The notes beneath the pieces were generated by a model, which had not been told where the DNA came from, searched no databases, and worked only from the letters and a program-made list of their open reading frames with translations. A stretch of DNA of 38,187 nucleotides from a virus. Every line of letters begins with the position of its first letter. Positions within the stretch are counted from its first letter, which is position 1. Shown one piece after another: positions 31,455 to 38,187 of the stretch. The translations under genes were made by a program, and so were the position numbers. The stretch covers positions 1-38,187 of the IMG/VR virus record IMGVR_UViG_3300030110_005755. One strand, written 5' to 3'.

Positions 31455-32858
31455 ATGCAATGGTCATTAGAACAAATCTATAAAAAGCGTGTTATTAATG
31501 AAGACGTTGAAGTATCTTTTAAAAATGAAGATGGATCTGTAGATACTTACAAGCTTGAAGACACTTATGCTAAAATATTAAAGAGACAGATTAAAGTAGA
31601 GTCAAGTAAAGAAATAGATGATTCAATTAATAAAATATTTTCTCAAAGTGATTGGACCGGTAATCAAAATATACCAAAAAGCGTTCTTAAAGACATAACA
31701 ATAAAATCACCATACGATCAAGGAGTTGATCTTTTGGCTTATTTAGCAGAAAATAAAAAAGAACTTTATTCTTTAGCAGATATAAGACGAGGTGAAGTTT
31801 TCAGTTTTTTAGATGGTATTGTAAATAAGCTACCTCAAGAATTTAAAGTTGAAGGTTTAGATGATTACATAAGACAAGTTCATATGACTGTAGTACCTAA
31901 AGCTGCTACTAGTGTTGGACTTGGCGAGGGTACTTTTACTATTTTTGGTACAGCTACAAAAGGAAATAGTGGTGACTTACAGTGGGGTGGTTTAGAGGTA
32001 GAGATTAAAACTAATGGAAAAGATAATTCTGGAGCAATTTTAGGTGGTGATGGGTATTTAAATAAAGTAACTGATAGATTAGAAGGTGTTTTAGATTATG
32101 AAAACTTAAAAGGAGGTCAGATTAAAAAATTTAGAGATCAACTCGAAGATATAGGCAGGTTATATAAACAAGACAAAGAAGGTGCAGAAAAGTTATACAT
32201 AGATTTTCAAAATAACGCAGAACCGTTATTAGGTATGCTACGTAATAAAAAAATAGAAAATGCATTAAAGAGTTTAAATATTGATCAATTGTTTAGTACA
32301 CAGTTAAACAGAGATTATACAATAAAGAATACACAATCACCGGTGCCTGATGCATCAACAAGTCTATATAATATGCTCGGGACGAGATTAGTTAAAGAGG
32401 TTGAAAAGGCTGGAGCTTTAAAAACTAATCTACCAAGTCAAATTAGCACTTTTATAACTGATGACCTTACTTCTGATGATTACGTAAGAATTTTTTCTGA
32501 ATTTAAAACTTATACTGATGCAAGAGGGTTAGATTCTCAACTAAAAGAGTTTTTTAATTCAAATAATTATCAAGATTTTAATCCAAGAGTAAATTATACT
32601 AAATTTCAACGTTTAGTAGGAGCGATCGCGATCGTATCTTATCAACAAAAGATTAATTTTGATCTGCTTACGACAGGAAATGATAAAAAAATGACAATGG
32701 CGGTAATAGATTGTAGAAATCCTTCTGTTAGTAGTATATATAACCAGTTAGAAGCTATACCTGAGATAGTATTTGACTTAAATATTGATGTATATGAAGG
32801 CGGTAAGTTTGTTAGTCAAACGGTAATTGCTAAATCTCCAAGAATTATATTAAAATGA
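31455..32858 (+). CDS. Late protein with PD-(D/E)XK nuclease-like motif
   Basis: A 467-residue protein. N-terminus MQWSLEQIYKKRVINE ends in I-N-E at 14-16. In the middle, SGDLQWGGLEVEIKTNG places Asp174, Glu183 and Lys185 in the D...ExK order of restriction-endonuclease-fold enzymes, with Glu158 upstream (GEGTF) as a possible fourth residue. The following GDGYLNKV and the helical C-terminal half are unassigned. A nuclease carried in the head and injected with DNA is one reading; a structural protein with a degenerate fold is another. It overlaps the next gene by 4 nt. Fold assignment is by motif only. Confidence 0.62.
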   Translation: MQWSLEQIYKKRVINEDVEVSFKNEDGSVDTYKLEDTYAKILKRQIKVESSKEIDDSINKIFSQSDWTGNQNIPKSVLKDITIKSPYDQGVDLLAYLAENKKELYSLADIRRGEVFSFLDGIVNKLPQEFKVEGLDDYIRQVHMTVVPKAATSVGLGEGTFTIFGTATKGNSGDLQWGGLEVEIKTNGKDNSGAILGGDGYLNKVTDRLEGVLDYENLKGGQIKKFRDQLEDIGRLYKQDKEGAEKLYIDFQNNAEPLLGMLRNKKIENALKSLNIDQLFSTQLNRDYTIKNTQSPVPDASTSLYNMLGTRLVKEVEKAGALKTNLPSQISTFITDDLTSDDYVRIFSEFKTYTDARGLDSQLKEFFNSNNYQDFNPRVNYTKFQRLVGAIAIVSYQQKINFDLLTTGNDKKMTMAVIDCRNPSVSSIYNQLEAIPEIVFDLNIDVYEGGKFVSQTVIAKSPRIILK

Positions 32859-34063
32859 AAAACTTTAAACTATATTACGAAAGTTACTTAGAGCTCCTTG
32901 AAGAGAGTAAGGCTAATACACATCTTACTCATTTAGAAGAGCTTGTACTTACTAAAGGTAAGGGTGGTTATGATCAAGCTAGGGGCTTTTTAACTAATTT
33001 ACTTGGTCATTTACAAGGAAAGAGTAAAAGAAAGATCGGTACTACGGTAAAATGGGATGGAGCACCTGCTATTTTCGTTGGAAAGCACCCTGATACCGGT
33101 AAATTTTTTGTTGGTACTAAGTCTATCTTTAATCGGGATCCTAAAATTAACTATAATGAGCAAGATGTTGAAGTAAATCATGGGCATGCCCCTGGTTTAG
33201 CAGATAAACTTAAAAAAGCTCTTAAGCATTTACCAAAATTAGGTATTAAGAACATAATGCAGGGTGATTTTATGTTTGATTCTTCATCTGTTAAGAAAGA
33301 AAACATAGATGGAGAGGTACATTACACTTTTCAACCAAATACAATTAAGTATGCTGTAGAAGCTGACTCAGATCTCGGAAGACAGATAGCTAACTCTGTG
33401 TTTGGTATTATATTCCACACTGAATACGATGGATTAGACAGCCCTGCATCATTTGGTGCTAAGGTTAACCGGTTAAATAAGGTGCCTGGTGTTTGGTTTG
33501 ATGATGCTTTCTTTAAAGATGATACAGGAATAGTAAATTTAACTAAAGATGAAGTAAAGCAGGTTAGAGATTTAATAAAAACTGCTGATTCTATCAAAAT
33601 AGATTACAAGGACTTACCTTCTGATCTTCTCAACCCTTATATTAATACGGAGATTCGAGAAGGTAAGTTCTTAAATGATCCAGAAGAGTCTTATAGGAAC
33701 TTTATTGATTGGTATACAACTAGAATCAAAAAAGAGATAGATAAAAGAAAATCTGTACGAGGTAAGCAAAGATTAGAAGAGACACTTAAGCAAAAAACAG
33801 CTCAGTTTGAAGATCAAAAAGATGATATAGTTAATTTGTTTAAAGTAAGTAGTTTATTGTCACAAGCTAAGCAGATCTTCATTAACAAGTATAATAATGC
33901 TGTATATAACACTAAACACTTTATCGATGAAGGAGAAGGCGTGTTAAGAGTCACATCTCCTGAAGGATATGTAGCAGTTGATAGAGATGGTAATGCTGTA
34001 AAGCTGGTAAACAGATTAGATTTTAGTTCAGCTAACTTTCAAAAAGATAAACCCGGTTCATGA
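32855..34063 (+). CDS. KxDG nucleotidyltransferase/ligase-like late protein
   Basis: A 402-residue protein. MKNFKLYYESYLELLEE is a strong targeting-like peptide with L-E-E at 15-17. TTVKWDGAPAIF has Lys66 in KWDG, matching motif I (KxDG) of ATP-dependent DNA/RNA ligases and capping enzymes. IMQGDFMFD near 134-142 resembles motif III, and YTFQPNTIKYAV near 157-168 could supply later motifs. C-terminal residues are helical and charged. It is not the standard T4 gp30 or Rnl layout, so substrate and activity are open. It is coupled to both neighbours by 4-nt overlaps. Confidence 0.68.
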   Translation: MKNFKLYYESYLELLEESKANTHLTHLEELVLTKGKGGYDQARGFLTNLLGHLQGKSKRKIGTTVKWDGAPAIFVGKHPDTGKFFVGTKSIFNRDPKINYNEQDVEVNHGHAPGLADKLKKALKHLPKLGIKNIMQGDFMFDSSSVKKENIDGEVHYTFQPNTIKYAVEADSDLGRQIANSVFGIIFHTEYDGLDSPASFGAKVNRLNKVPGVWFDDAFFKDDTGIVNLTKDEVKQVRDLIKTADSIKIDYKDLPSDLLNPYINTEIREGKFLNDPEESYRNFIDWYTTRIKKEIDKRKSVRGKQRLEETLKQKTAQFEDQKDDIVNLFKVSSLLSQAKQIFINKYNNAVYNTKHFIDEGEGVLRVTSPEGYVAVDRDGNAVKLVNRLDFSSANFQKDKPGS

Positions 34064-34599
34064 AGACTTTTAGAGAATATTTTGAAGATATGGAGAGTAG
34101 ATCCGAAAGGATTGCTTTGCTTCCTGGTGGTTTTAAGCCACCTACTAAAGGTCACTTTAATGCTTTAAGGTATTTGCTTGATGATGCTGATAAAGGAATA
34201 GTTTTTATTGGCGGTAAAGCTCGAGAAGGTATTACACCTGAACAATCTGAAAAGATTTGGAATATATACGCAAAGTATTTTGATAAACCTGTACAGGTAG
34301 TATATGTACCTAATCCAGTAAGAGCAGTATATGATTTTGCAGATGAAAATTTAGATAAAACACTTCTAGTAGGTGCAGGAGCAAAAGATGAGGATGTTAA
34401 ACGTTATGCATATTTTCAAAATAATATAGAAAAGTATCCTTTTGTTAACGTTATTAAGATTCCTATGCAAGAAGGTGGTATATCGGGTAGTGAAACAAGA
34501 AAAATGATACAACAAGATGTTGATGAGTCGTTAGATTACTTTGTACCTGAAGAAATTTCTATAGAAGATAGAGATCAAATAAAAGCAATATTAGTATAA
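34060..34599 (+). CDS. Cytidylyltransferase-like nucleotidyltransferase (NMNAT-like)
   Basis: A 179-residue Rossmann-type nucleotidyltransferase. LLPGGFKPPTKGHFNAL at 20-36 carries the TxGH form of the HxGH motif with the preceding GGFKP loop; GISGSETRKMI near the C-terminus is the ISSTxxR-type signature. Families with this pair include NMN adenylyltransferases, PPAT and cytidylyltransferases. The N-terminus MKTFREYFEDME resembles the targeting peptides, though its YFE site is a weaker gp21 match. Overlaps the upstream gene by 4 nt. NAD synthesis or repair is possible; the substrate is inferred only by family. Confidence 0.78.
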   Translation: MKTFREYFEDMESRSERIALLPGGFKPPTKGHFNALRYLLDDADKGIVFIGGKAREGITPEQSEKIWNIYAKYFDKPVQVVYVPNPVRAVYDFADENLDKTLLVGAGAKDEDVKRYAYFQNNIEKYPFVNVIKIPMQEGGISGSETRKMIQQDVDESLDYFVPEEISIEDRDQIKAILV

Positions 34600-34602
34600 A
34601 TA
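34595..34602 (+). promoter_or_regulatory. T4-type late promoter box (TATAAATA)
   Basis: A perfect TATAAATA overlaps the preceding stop codon and ends 5 nt before the ATG at 34608. Confidence 0.75.
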
Positions 34603-34607
34603 ATTAT

Positions 34608-35033
34608 ATGAGAGATAAGAAGCGTAAAGAAATGGCTTTAATGGAAGAAGCCTATCAAAAAGTAAATGAAACAAATCTAGGTCCTGCAGCTATGACTGCA
34701 TCTAGTGGTGCTTCTGGTCCAGTAATAGCAATACCAGCAGAAGATGAAAGCTGTGGTGAATATGATCAATCAGAAATAGATATGGCTGGTAGAGACCTTC
34801 TTAAGGCTCAGGAGTACGCAGCTAAGTTAACCGCTATGGTACAGCAGGTTCCAGGTTTAGATGGATGGGTTTCCGCTAAAATAACAAAAGCTTCAGATTA
34901 TCTTTCTTCTGTATACCATTTTCTCGATTATGAGTTACGCGAAAAGCCACAAGAAGTGGTTGTCGACATAGAGGAGATTGAGGCTCCTGTTGAAGTCTTT
35001 AACGTTGGGTATGAAGATTTAGAAAGTACTTGA
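34608..35033 (+). CDS. Late hypothetical protein, 141 aa
   Basis: Starts MRDKKRKEMALMEEAYQKVNE; the basic N-terminus and MEE-Ala at 12-15 fit a cleavable leader. After a low-complexity Ala/Ser/Gly segment comes a conserved-looking helical region (SEIDMAGRDLLKAQEYAAKL, WVSAKITKASDYLSSVYHFL) that I associate with small structural-region proteins in T4-like phages. The C-terminus is acidic. Possible internal or structural head protein; no enzymatic motif. Confidence 0.68.
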   Translation: MRDKKRKEMALMEEAYQKVNETNLGPAAMTASSGASGPVIAIPAEDESCGEYDQSEIDMAGRDLLKAQEYAAKLTAMVQQVPGLDGWVSAKITKASDYLSSVYHFLDYELREKPQEVVVDIEEIEAPVEVFNVGYEDLEST

Positions 35034-35057
35034 CCACATTCTTAATTAGCAGTTGCT

Positions 35058-35498
35058 ATGAAAAAATTTAAACAATTCTTTATAGAAAAATCTGTCTTAG
35101 GACTCATAGAGTTCTTTGATGTAGATGGTATTGGTAAAATTCCTTCTAAATTAGACTCAGGTAACGGTGCTTATAACGTTATACACGGTGAAGATATACA
35201 AGTACAAGGTAATAAAGTACATTTTAAGACAGTAAACAATCAACGTCTTATGAAGGACAAGGTAGATGATATAGTAATTAACGTAGGTGCCGGTAATACT
35301 GAAGAAAGACCGGTAGTTAATTTCGATCTTAAGATTGGTAGTAAGGAATTCAAAGATATTCCTTTTTCCGTAGGTAACAGAGCTAGTAATCTGTTTAAAA
35401 TATTAGTCAGTAAAGACTTTATTGAAAAAGAGCTAGATGCTCTTATTGATGTAAGTCAGGAAAATATAGCTGACAGAGATATTGAAGCTACTTATTAA
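35058..35498 (+). CDS. Retropepsin-like aspartic protease domain protein, late
   Basis: A 146-residue protein. MKKFKQFFIEK is a typical targeting-like peptide of this phage. The remainder resembles the retropepsin-like RimB/PF05618 family: IPSKLDSGNGAYNVI (Asp33-Ser-Gly as the catalytic D-S/T-G), RPVVNFDLKIGSKEFKDIPFSV and a later FKILVSKDFI strand set. Such proteases act as dimers with one Asp each. A capsid-targeted protease could process head proteins or be injected. No late box is seen; it begins 24 nt after the previous stop and may share that transcript. The final codons overlap the convergent gene. Confidence 0.65.
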   Translation: MKKFKQFFIEKSVLGLIEFFDVDGIGKIPSKLDSGNGAYNVIHGEDIQVQGNKVHFKTVNNQRLMKDKVDDIVINVGAGNTEERPVVNFDLKIGSKEFKDIPFSVGNRASNLFKILVSKDFIEKELDALIDVSQENIADRDIEATY

Positions 35499-36025
35499 TA
35501 CCAAGTAGGTTTCCAACGCAATGTCCAAGTTGCGAAGTCCTTATCATGACGAATATACTCTCTGTATTTGTCGATAGTTGAAAGATTATCAAAATTTTCT
35601 ATATTTCTACAATCACAATCATCACTAATAGCGACTGCATAATTAGTAAGACCGGTTTTACTCATAATTGTATTATGAATATTTTTACCGCACCATTGTA
35701 TAAACGTTTTAGTAAAATGCTCATTAGAATCAGGCCATCTATACATACGTTCAGTAAACATTTCTAACGTATGATCAACTAACCACTTAAAGTTATCTTT
35801 AGTCTCTCTAGCCCATATAGAGCATTGATGATTGAAATAACCTTTACCTCTTCTACGAGGTTTACCGGTAGAAGTTCTAGGAGTAGAAGGATGATCTAAC
35901 ACCTCTTGTGGAAATGCATGAGCTAACATAATAGCCCCTTCTATTTGCATCTTCGATCTTACATGTTGATCGCAAAGATTGTGAGTTGATTGTATAGGGT
36001 CGTCGTCAGTTACAAAGATATTCAT
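35495..36025 (-). CDS. Conserved phage protein of unknown function, 176 aa
   Basis: Begins MNIFVTDDDP with CDQHVRSKM, contains CSIWARETKDNFKWLVDH and LTNYAVAIS, and ends YREYIRHDKDFATWTLRW. I recognise this as a widespread phage family with the pattern MNIF-x-DP, CD-x-HV, IW-RE-x-N, and a C-terminal WxxRxxPxWY, without known biochemical function. Conserved His, Asp and Trp residues suggest an enzyme. It overlaps the SET-domain gene by 4 nt and converges with the late gene at 35498. Confidence 0.72.
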   Translation of the reverse strand: MNIFVTDDDPIQSTHNLCDQHVRSKMQIEGAIMLAHAFPQEVLDHPSTPRTSTGKPRRRGKGYFNHQCSIWARETKDNFKWLVDHTLEMFTERMYRWPDSNEHFTKTFIQWCGKNIHNTIMSKTGLTNYAVAISDDCDCRNIENFDNLSTIDKYREYIRHDKDFATWTLRWKPTWY

Positions 36026-36357
36026 TTAAGTAGAGTATAATATGAAGTTATCTCATCTCCAGCTTTTATTGGCTTAACGGTATATAAAATTCTACGAAAA
36101 TTAAAATGGGAACCTTTTATTTTTTCTTTTACCATAAAGGTATTAGGATTTTCACTATGATTTATAAACCCTCCTAATGGTGTTCTTACCCATTCATCAA
36201 TACCTATATATAAATTACTAACTTTAATATGTGTTATTCCGAGCTTTTTACCAGCACGTAGATCTACTTTAGTAAACAACCCTAAACCGTGTATATTACT
36301 TTCTTTTATTGTAAGGCCTAATGGTAAAGGCCTATAACTTTCCGGATCAAACTCCAT
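36022..36357 (-). CDS. SET-domain protein (putative lysine methyltransferase)
   Basis: A 111-residue minimal SET domain. SNIHGLGLFTKVDLRAGKKL gives the first strand and AdoMet-binding turn; GGFINHSENPNT carries the N-H-S motif of the pseudoknot; AGDEITSYYTLL supplies the C-terminal Tyr motif. SET proteins usually methylate protein lysines. The domain is shorter than eukaryotic examples but typical of small bacterial and viral SET proteins. It overlaps the 176-aa gene by 4 nt and follows FolE2 by 2 nt. The target is unknown. Confidence 0.85.
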   Translation of the reverse strand: MEFDPESYRPLPLGLTIKESNIHGLGLFTKVDLRAGKKLGITHIKVSNLYIGIDEWVRTPLGGFINHSENPNTFMVKEKIKGSHFNFRRILYTVKPIKAGDEITSYYTLLK

Positions 36358-36359
36358 TA

Positions 36360-37409
36360 TTATCTTAATCCTGTAGATTCAAAAACATCTCTAGTAACTC
36401 CTGCTTTGAAGCCACCTTCGATACCTTTTACAATTACAGATACAGCATTATGACTATGCAAACTTTCATTATGAGAAGCTACAATCTTAAAGTCTAAAAT
36501 ACGCGATTCGTTAGTAAGCTTTTCATAAAGTAATCTAACAGCATCTTCTACAAACTTTAAGTAAGCACCGTTCTTTTCTGCAAACGCTTGCTCATCTTCT
36601 CTCTTAACCATAACTTGCGTTTCAGTTTGAAGAGCAGCTAAGCATAATTCTTGAATATCTTCAATCCAAAGCATATCTTCAAATCTTACACTTACACGAG
36701 CAACGCTTCTTTGACTATGAGGTACAGTAGCTCTATTACGATACTTCTCAGCATGTTCACTTAGCTCAAAACTACAAGGACAAGCAGAAGAATAAACAAA
36801 ATCAAAATGAATATACTTCTTAAACTCACCTTCTTTAGTTAAGTCACCTTCAAATACTACATCGTAATATTGATAACCTTCTAAACCGCTACGTAAACTA
36901 TTTTGCTTAATAGGATAAGATATCTTAAGCATTATTCTTGAATCAAAACACTTAAGATTATTTTTATAAGTCTCTAAAACGTCTTTAATCTTATCAATAC
37001 TAAACGTCTCATCTTTATGATCATAAAAACTTCTCATAATACGTGACATATTAATACCTTTCTTATGAGCTTCCAAACTAACACTACCCGTAACGCTTGT
37101 TTCCAACTCAATTGTTTTACCGTTCCTTTTCTTATATGTAAGAGGAAGTTTAAAGTTATGAATACCTACTTGTTGAATAGGAACTGCTGCACCTTGAATT
37201 AAGCTTGAAGGTCCATTTTGCAGATCAGGTAAAGAAGAGATATACTTTTTAGTAGCGTTGACGTTTTTATCATAAACTCGAATAGGAGGAAAATAACTTT
37301 TACTATATTCTTCACCCATTAACTCTTTTGCAATAACATCTTTTTCGCCAGTAAGTTCATCATCCTCTCCTAGCCACTCATAATTAGAATCTTTTTTACT
37401 TTTACTCAT
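36360..37409 (-). CDS. folE2: GTP cyclohydrolase I, FolE2 type
   Basis: A 349-residue FolE2-family enzyme that would make dihydroneopterin triphosphate from GTP, the first step toward folate or 7-deazaguanines. The metal-binding CPCS motif lies at 210-213 (Cys210, Cys212), followed by SEHAEKYRNRA and HSQRSVARVSV; KKGINMSRIMRSF around 116-128 matches another conserved segment. Two TATAAT boxes precede the ATG: 37414-37419 (4 nt) and 37422-37427 (12 nt, with TTGAAA 15 nt further upstream). It heads the leftward operon folE2-SET-176 aa. Confidence 0.9.
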   Translation of the reverse strand: MSKSKKDSNYEWLGEDDELTGEKDVIAKELMGEEYSKSYFPPIRVYDKNVNATKKYISSLPDLQNGPSSLIQGAAVPIQQVGIHNFKLPLTYKKRNGKTIELETSVTGSVSLEAHKKGINMSRIMRSFYDHKDETFSIDKIKDVLETYKNNLKCFDSRIMLKISYPIKQNSLRSGLEGYQYYDVVFEGDLTKEGEFKKYIHFDFVYSSACPCSFELSEHAEKYRNRATVPHSQRSVARVSVRFEDMLWIEDIQELCLAALQTETQVMVKREDEQAFAEKNGAYLKFVEDAVRLLYEKLTNESRILDFKIVASHNESLHSHNAVSVIVKGIEGGFKAGVTRDVFESTGLR

Positions 37410-37413
37410 TTAT

Positions 37414-37448
37414 ATTATACTATTATAGTTACAATATTTCTTTTTCAA
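37414..37448 (-). promoter_or_regulatory. Promoter region of folE2
   Basis: Leftward TTGAAA (37448-37443), 15 nt spacer, TATAAT (37427-37422); a second TATAAT lies at 37419-37414. The -35 hexamer lies next to the rightward late box at 37450-37457. Confidence 0.6.
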
Positions 37449-37449
37449 G

Positions 37450-37457
37450 ACTAAATA
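37450..37457 (+). promoter_or_regulatory. T4-type late promoter box (ACTAAATA)
   Basis: ACTAAATA ends 6 nt before the ATG at 37464, the same variant as at 3093-3100. Confidence 0.6.
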
Positions 37458-37463
37458 TTGTAT

Positions 37464-38187
37464 ATGGCTAAATTGACGCAAAAAGACCTTATTCAAAAAA
37501 GTTTATATGAGGAAGGAATAGGAAGTATGTTAAAACAAGCTGCAAAATCAGCTTTAAAGACAGGAGTAGGAGCTGCTAAAGCATTAGGCGCATCTGCAGC
37601 TCCAAAGACAGCGGCTGCACTCGGTAAACTAGGTAATGTAGTGAGCAGTAATTTTGTAGAAATTATGGCTGCTAACCCTAAAAATGGTCTTAGATCTTGG
37701 TTAAATACCCCTGAAGGCCGTAGACTTTTTAAAGATGTAAGTTTAGGTAAAGAAAAAACTTTAGCTAATAATGATGTTAATGTAAATTTTAAAGGACAAT
37801 ATATAGATCCTAAAACCCCTAATGAACCTAAAGAAGTACAAGGTATTTTTTCAGTAAGAAAAGAAGACGAAGGTAAATGGGGAATAATGGGTGCAAATGA
37901 CAATGAAGGAAATGTAATATGGGCTCCTACAAAAAAGAAGGATAAAGATAAAGATAAAACTTCTTCTAAAGAAGCTGCACCAGTAACTGTAAACGTACAA
38001 GGCTCTCGAGAAGCTCAAGGTGAAAAAGGAGCTACTGGTGCTACTGGTGCTACTGGTGAAAAAGGAGCTACTGGTACTCAAGGTAAACAAGGTACTACTG
38101 GTACTCAAGGTAAACAAGGTACTACTGGTGCTACTGGTGCTACTGGTACTCAAGGTGCTACTGGTGCTACTGGTACTCAAGGTGCTA
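37464..38187 (+). CDS. Collagen-like late protein, 3' end outside window
   Basis: The frame opened by ATG at 37464 stays open to the window edge (241 codons), so the gene is partial. The N-terminus [17 protein letters not shown] has an L-Y-E site at 14-16 similar to the other late proteins. Residues about 22-60 are Ala/Lys-rich, then a folded-looking region ([19 protein letters not shown]) ends in a Lys run. From codon 186 the protein is Gly-x-y repeats ([19 protein letters not shown]), as in collagen-like phage fibres. This could form a trimeric rod. Leftward frames over this stretch are shadows of the repeats. Confidence 0.8.
   Translation, partial: MAKLTQKDLIQKSLYEEGIGSMLKQAAKSALKTGVGAAKALGASAAPKTAAALGKLGNVVSSNFVEIMAANPKNGLRSWLNTPEGRRLFKDVSLGKEKTLANNDVNVNFKGQYIDPKTPNEPKEVQGIFSVRKEDEGKWGIMGANDNEGNVIWAPTKKKDKDKDKTSSKEAAPVTVNVQGSREAQGEKGATGATGATGEKGATGTQGKQGTTGTQGKQGTTGATGATGTQGATGATGTQGA
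38019..38187 (+). repeat. Collagen-type Gly-x-y coding repeats
   Basis: Imperfect 9-nt units such as GGTGCTACT, GGTACTCAA and GGTAAACAA encode Gly-Ala-Thr, Gly-Thr-Gln and Gly-Lys-Gln triplets up to the window edge. The near-identical codons make unit-number variation by slippage or recombination likely. Confidence 0.9.

Noticed and set aside
35488-35508. Hairpin CTACTT/AAGTAG at the convergent gene junction as a terminator
   Set aside because: The stem is short with a 9-nt loop and only three T's follow; too weak to call.
37493-38180. Leftward reading frames opposite the collagen-like gene
   Set aside because: Their Ser/Thr/Leu-rich repeats are the complement of Gly-x-y codons; they are shadows.

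Overview
The window is part of an AT-rich genome of a tailed phage with a T4-type replication and transcription core. The leftward strand carries recognisable homologues of gp43 (DNA polymerase), gp45 (clamp), gp41 (helicase), gp61 (primase), gp32 (SSB), gp46/gp47 (recombination nuclease), UvsX, UvsW, probable UvsY, an Rnh-type 5' nuclease and gp55 (late sigma factor). The AT-rich composition, Hsp20, QueC/FolE2, interspersed glycosyltransferases and lack of photosynthesis genes suggest a marine T4-like myovirus, perhaps infecting a SAR11-like host. The host assignment is inference. No tRNA, rRNA, CRISPR array or insertion sequence was recognised. No gene-free stretch exceeds 300 bases.

Layout. 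1-2052 (+): the end of a Pro/Thr-rich protein, then two overlapping glycosyltransferases. 2049-3073 (-): three small unknown genes. 3106-3552 (+): a helical late protein. 3534-13333 (-): primase, 5' nuclease, three small genes, clamp, SSB, two unknowns, a DHH phosphoesterase, helicase, a glycosyltransferase, a class II glutamine amidotransferase and a helix-hairpin-helix protein. 13351-14850 (+): a large late protein. 14847-17395 (-): QueC, a glycosyltransferase-like protein and UvsX. 17396-17677: a GC-rich, highly structured non-coding segment ending in a strong terminator. 17678-27829 (-): Hsp20, two small genes, DNA polymerase, a glycosyltransferase, gp46, gp47, gp55, UvsW and UvsY. 27853-35498 (+): a late block of thirteen genes. 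35495-37409 (-): an unknown conserved phage protein, a SET-domain protein and FolE2. 37464-end (+): a collagen-like protein cut by the window edge.

Two patterns stand out. First, most rightward late genes encode proteins that begin with a similar short amphipathic peptide (Met-Lys-x-Phe with further aromatic residues) followed within about 8-25 residues by a hydrophobic-x-Glu site. This resembles the capsid-targeting sequence of T4 internal head proteins, which the gp21 prohead protease removes. The proteins behind it include a nuclease-like protein, a KxDG nucleotidyltransferase, a NMNAT-like nucleotidyltransferase, a retropepsin-like protein and several basic Cys-containing proteins, so the phage may package an enzyme set in its head. 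Second, promoters sit almost on the start codons: T4-type late boxes (NATAAATA or ACTAAATA) lie 5-8 nt before ATG, and leftward genes have TATAAT 6-7 nt before ATG, some with TTGAAN 16 nt further upstream. This predicts leaderless or nearly leaderless mRNAs. In several places early leftward and late rightward promoters are packed together or overlap.

QueC, FolE2 and a stand-alone class II glutamine amidotransferase hint at 7-deazaguanine synthesis, possibly as a DNA modification. Three glycosyltransferase genes embedded in replication operons add a second possible route to modified DNA or glycans.
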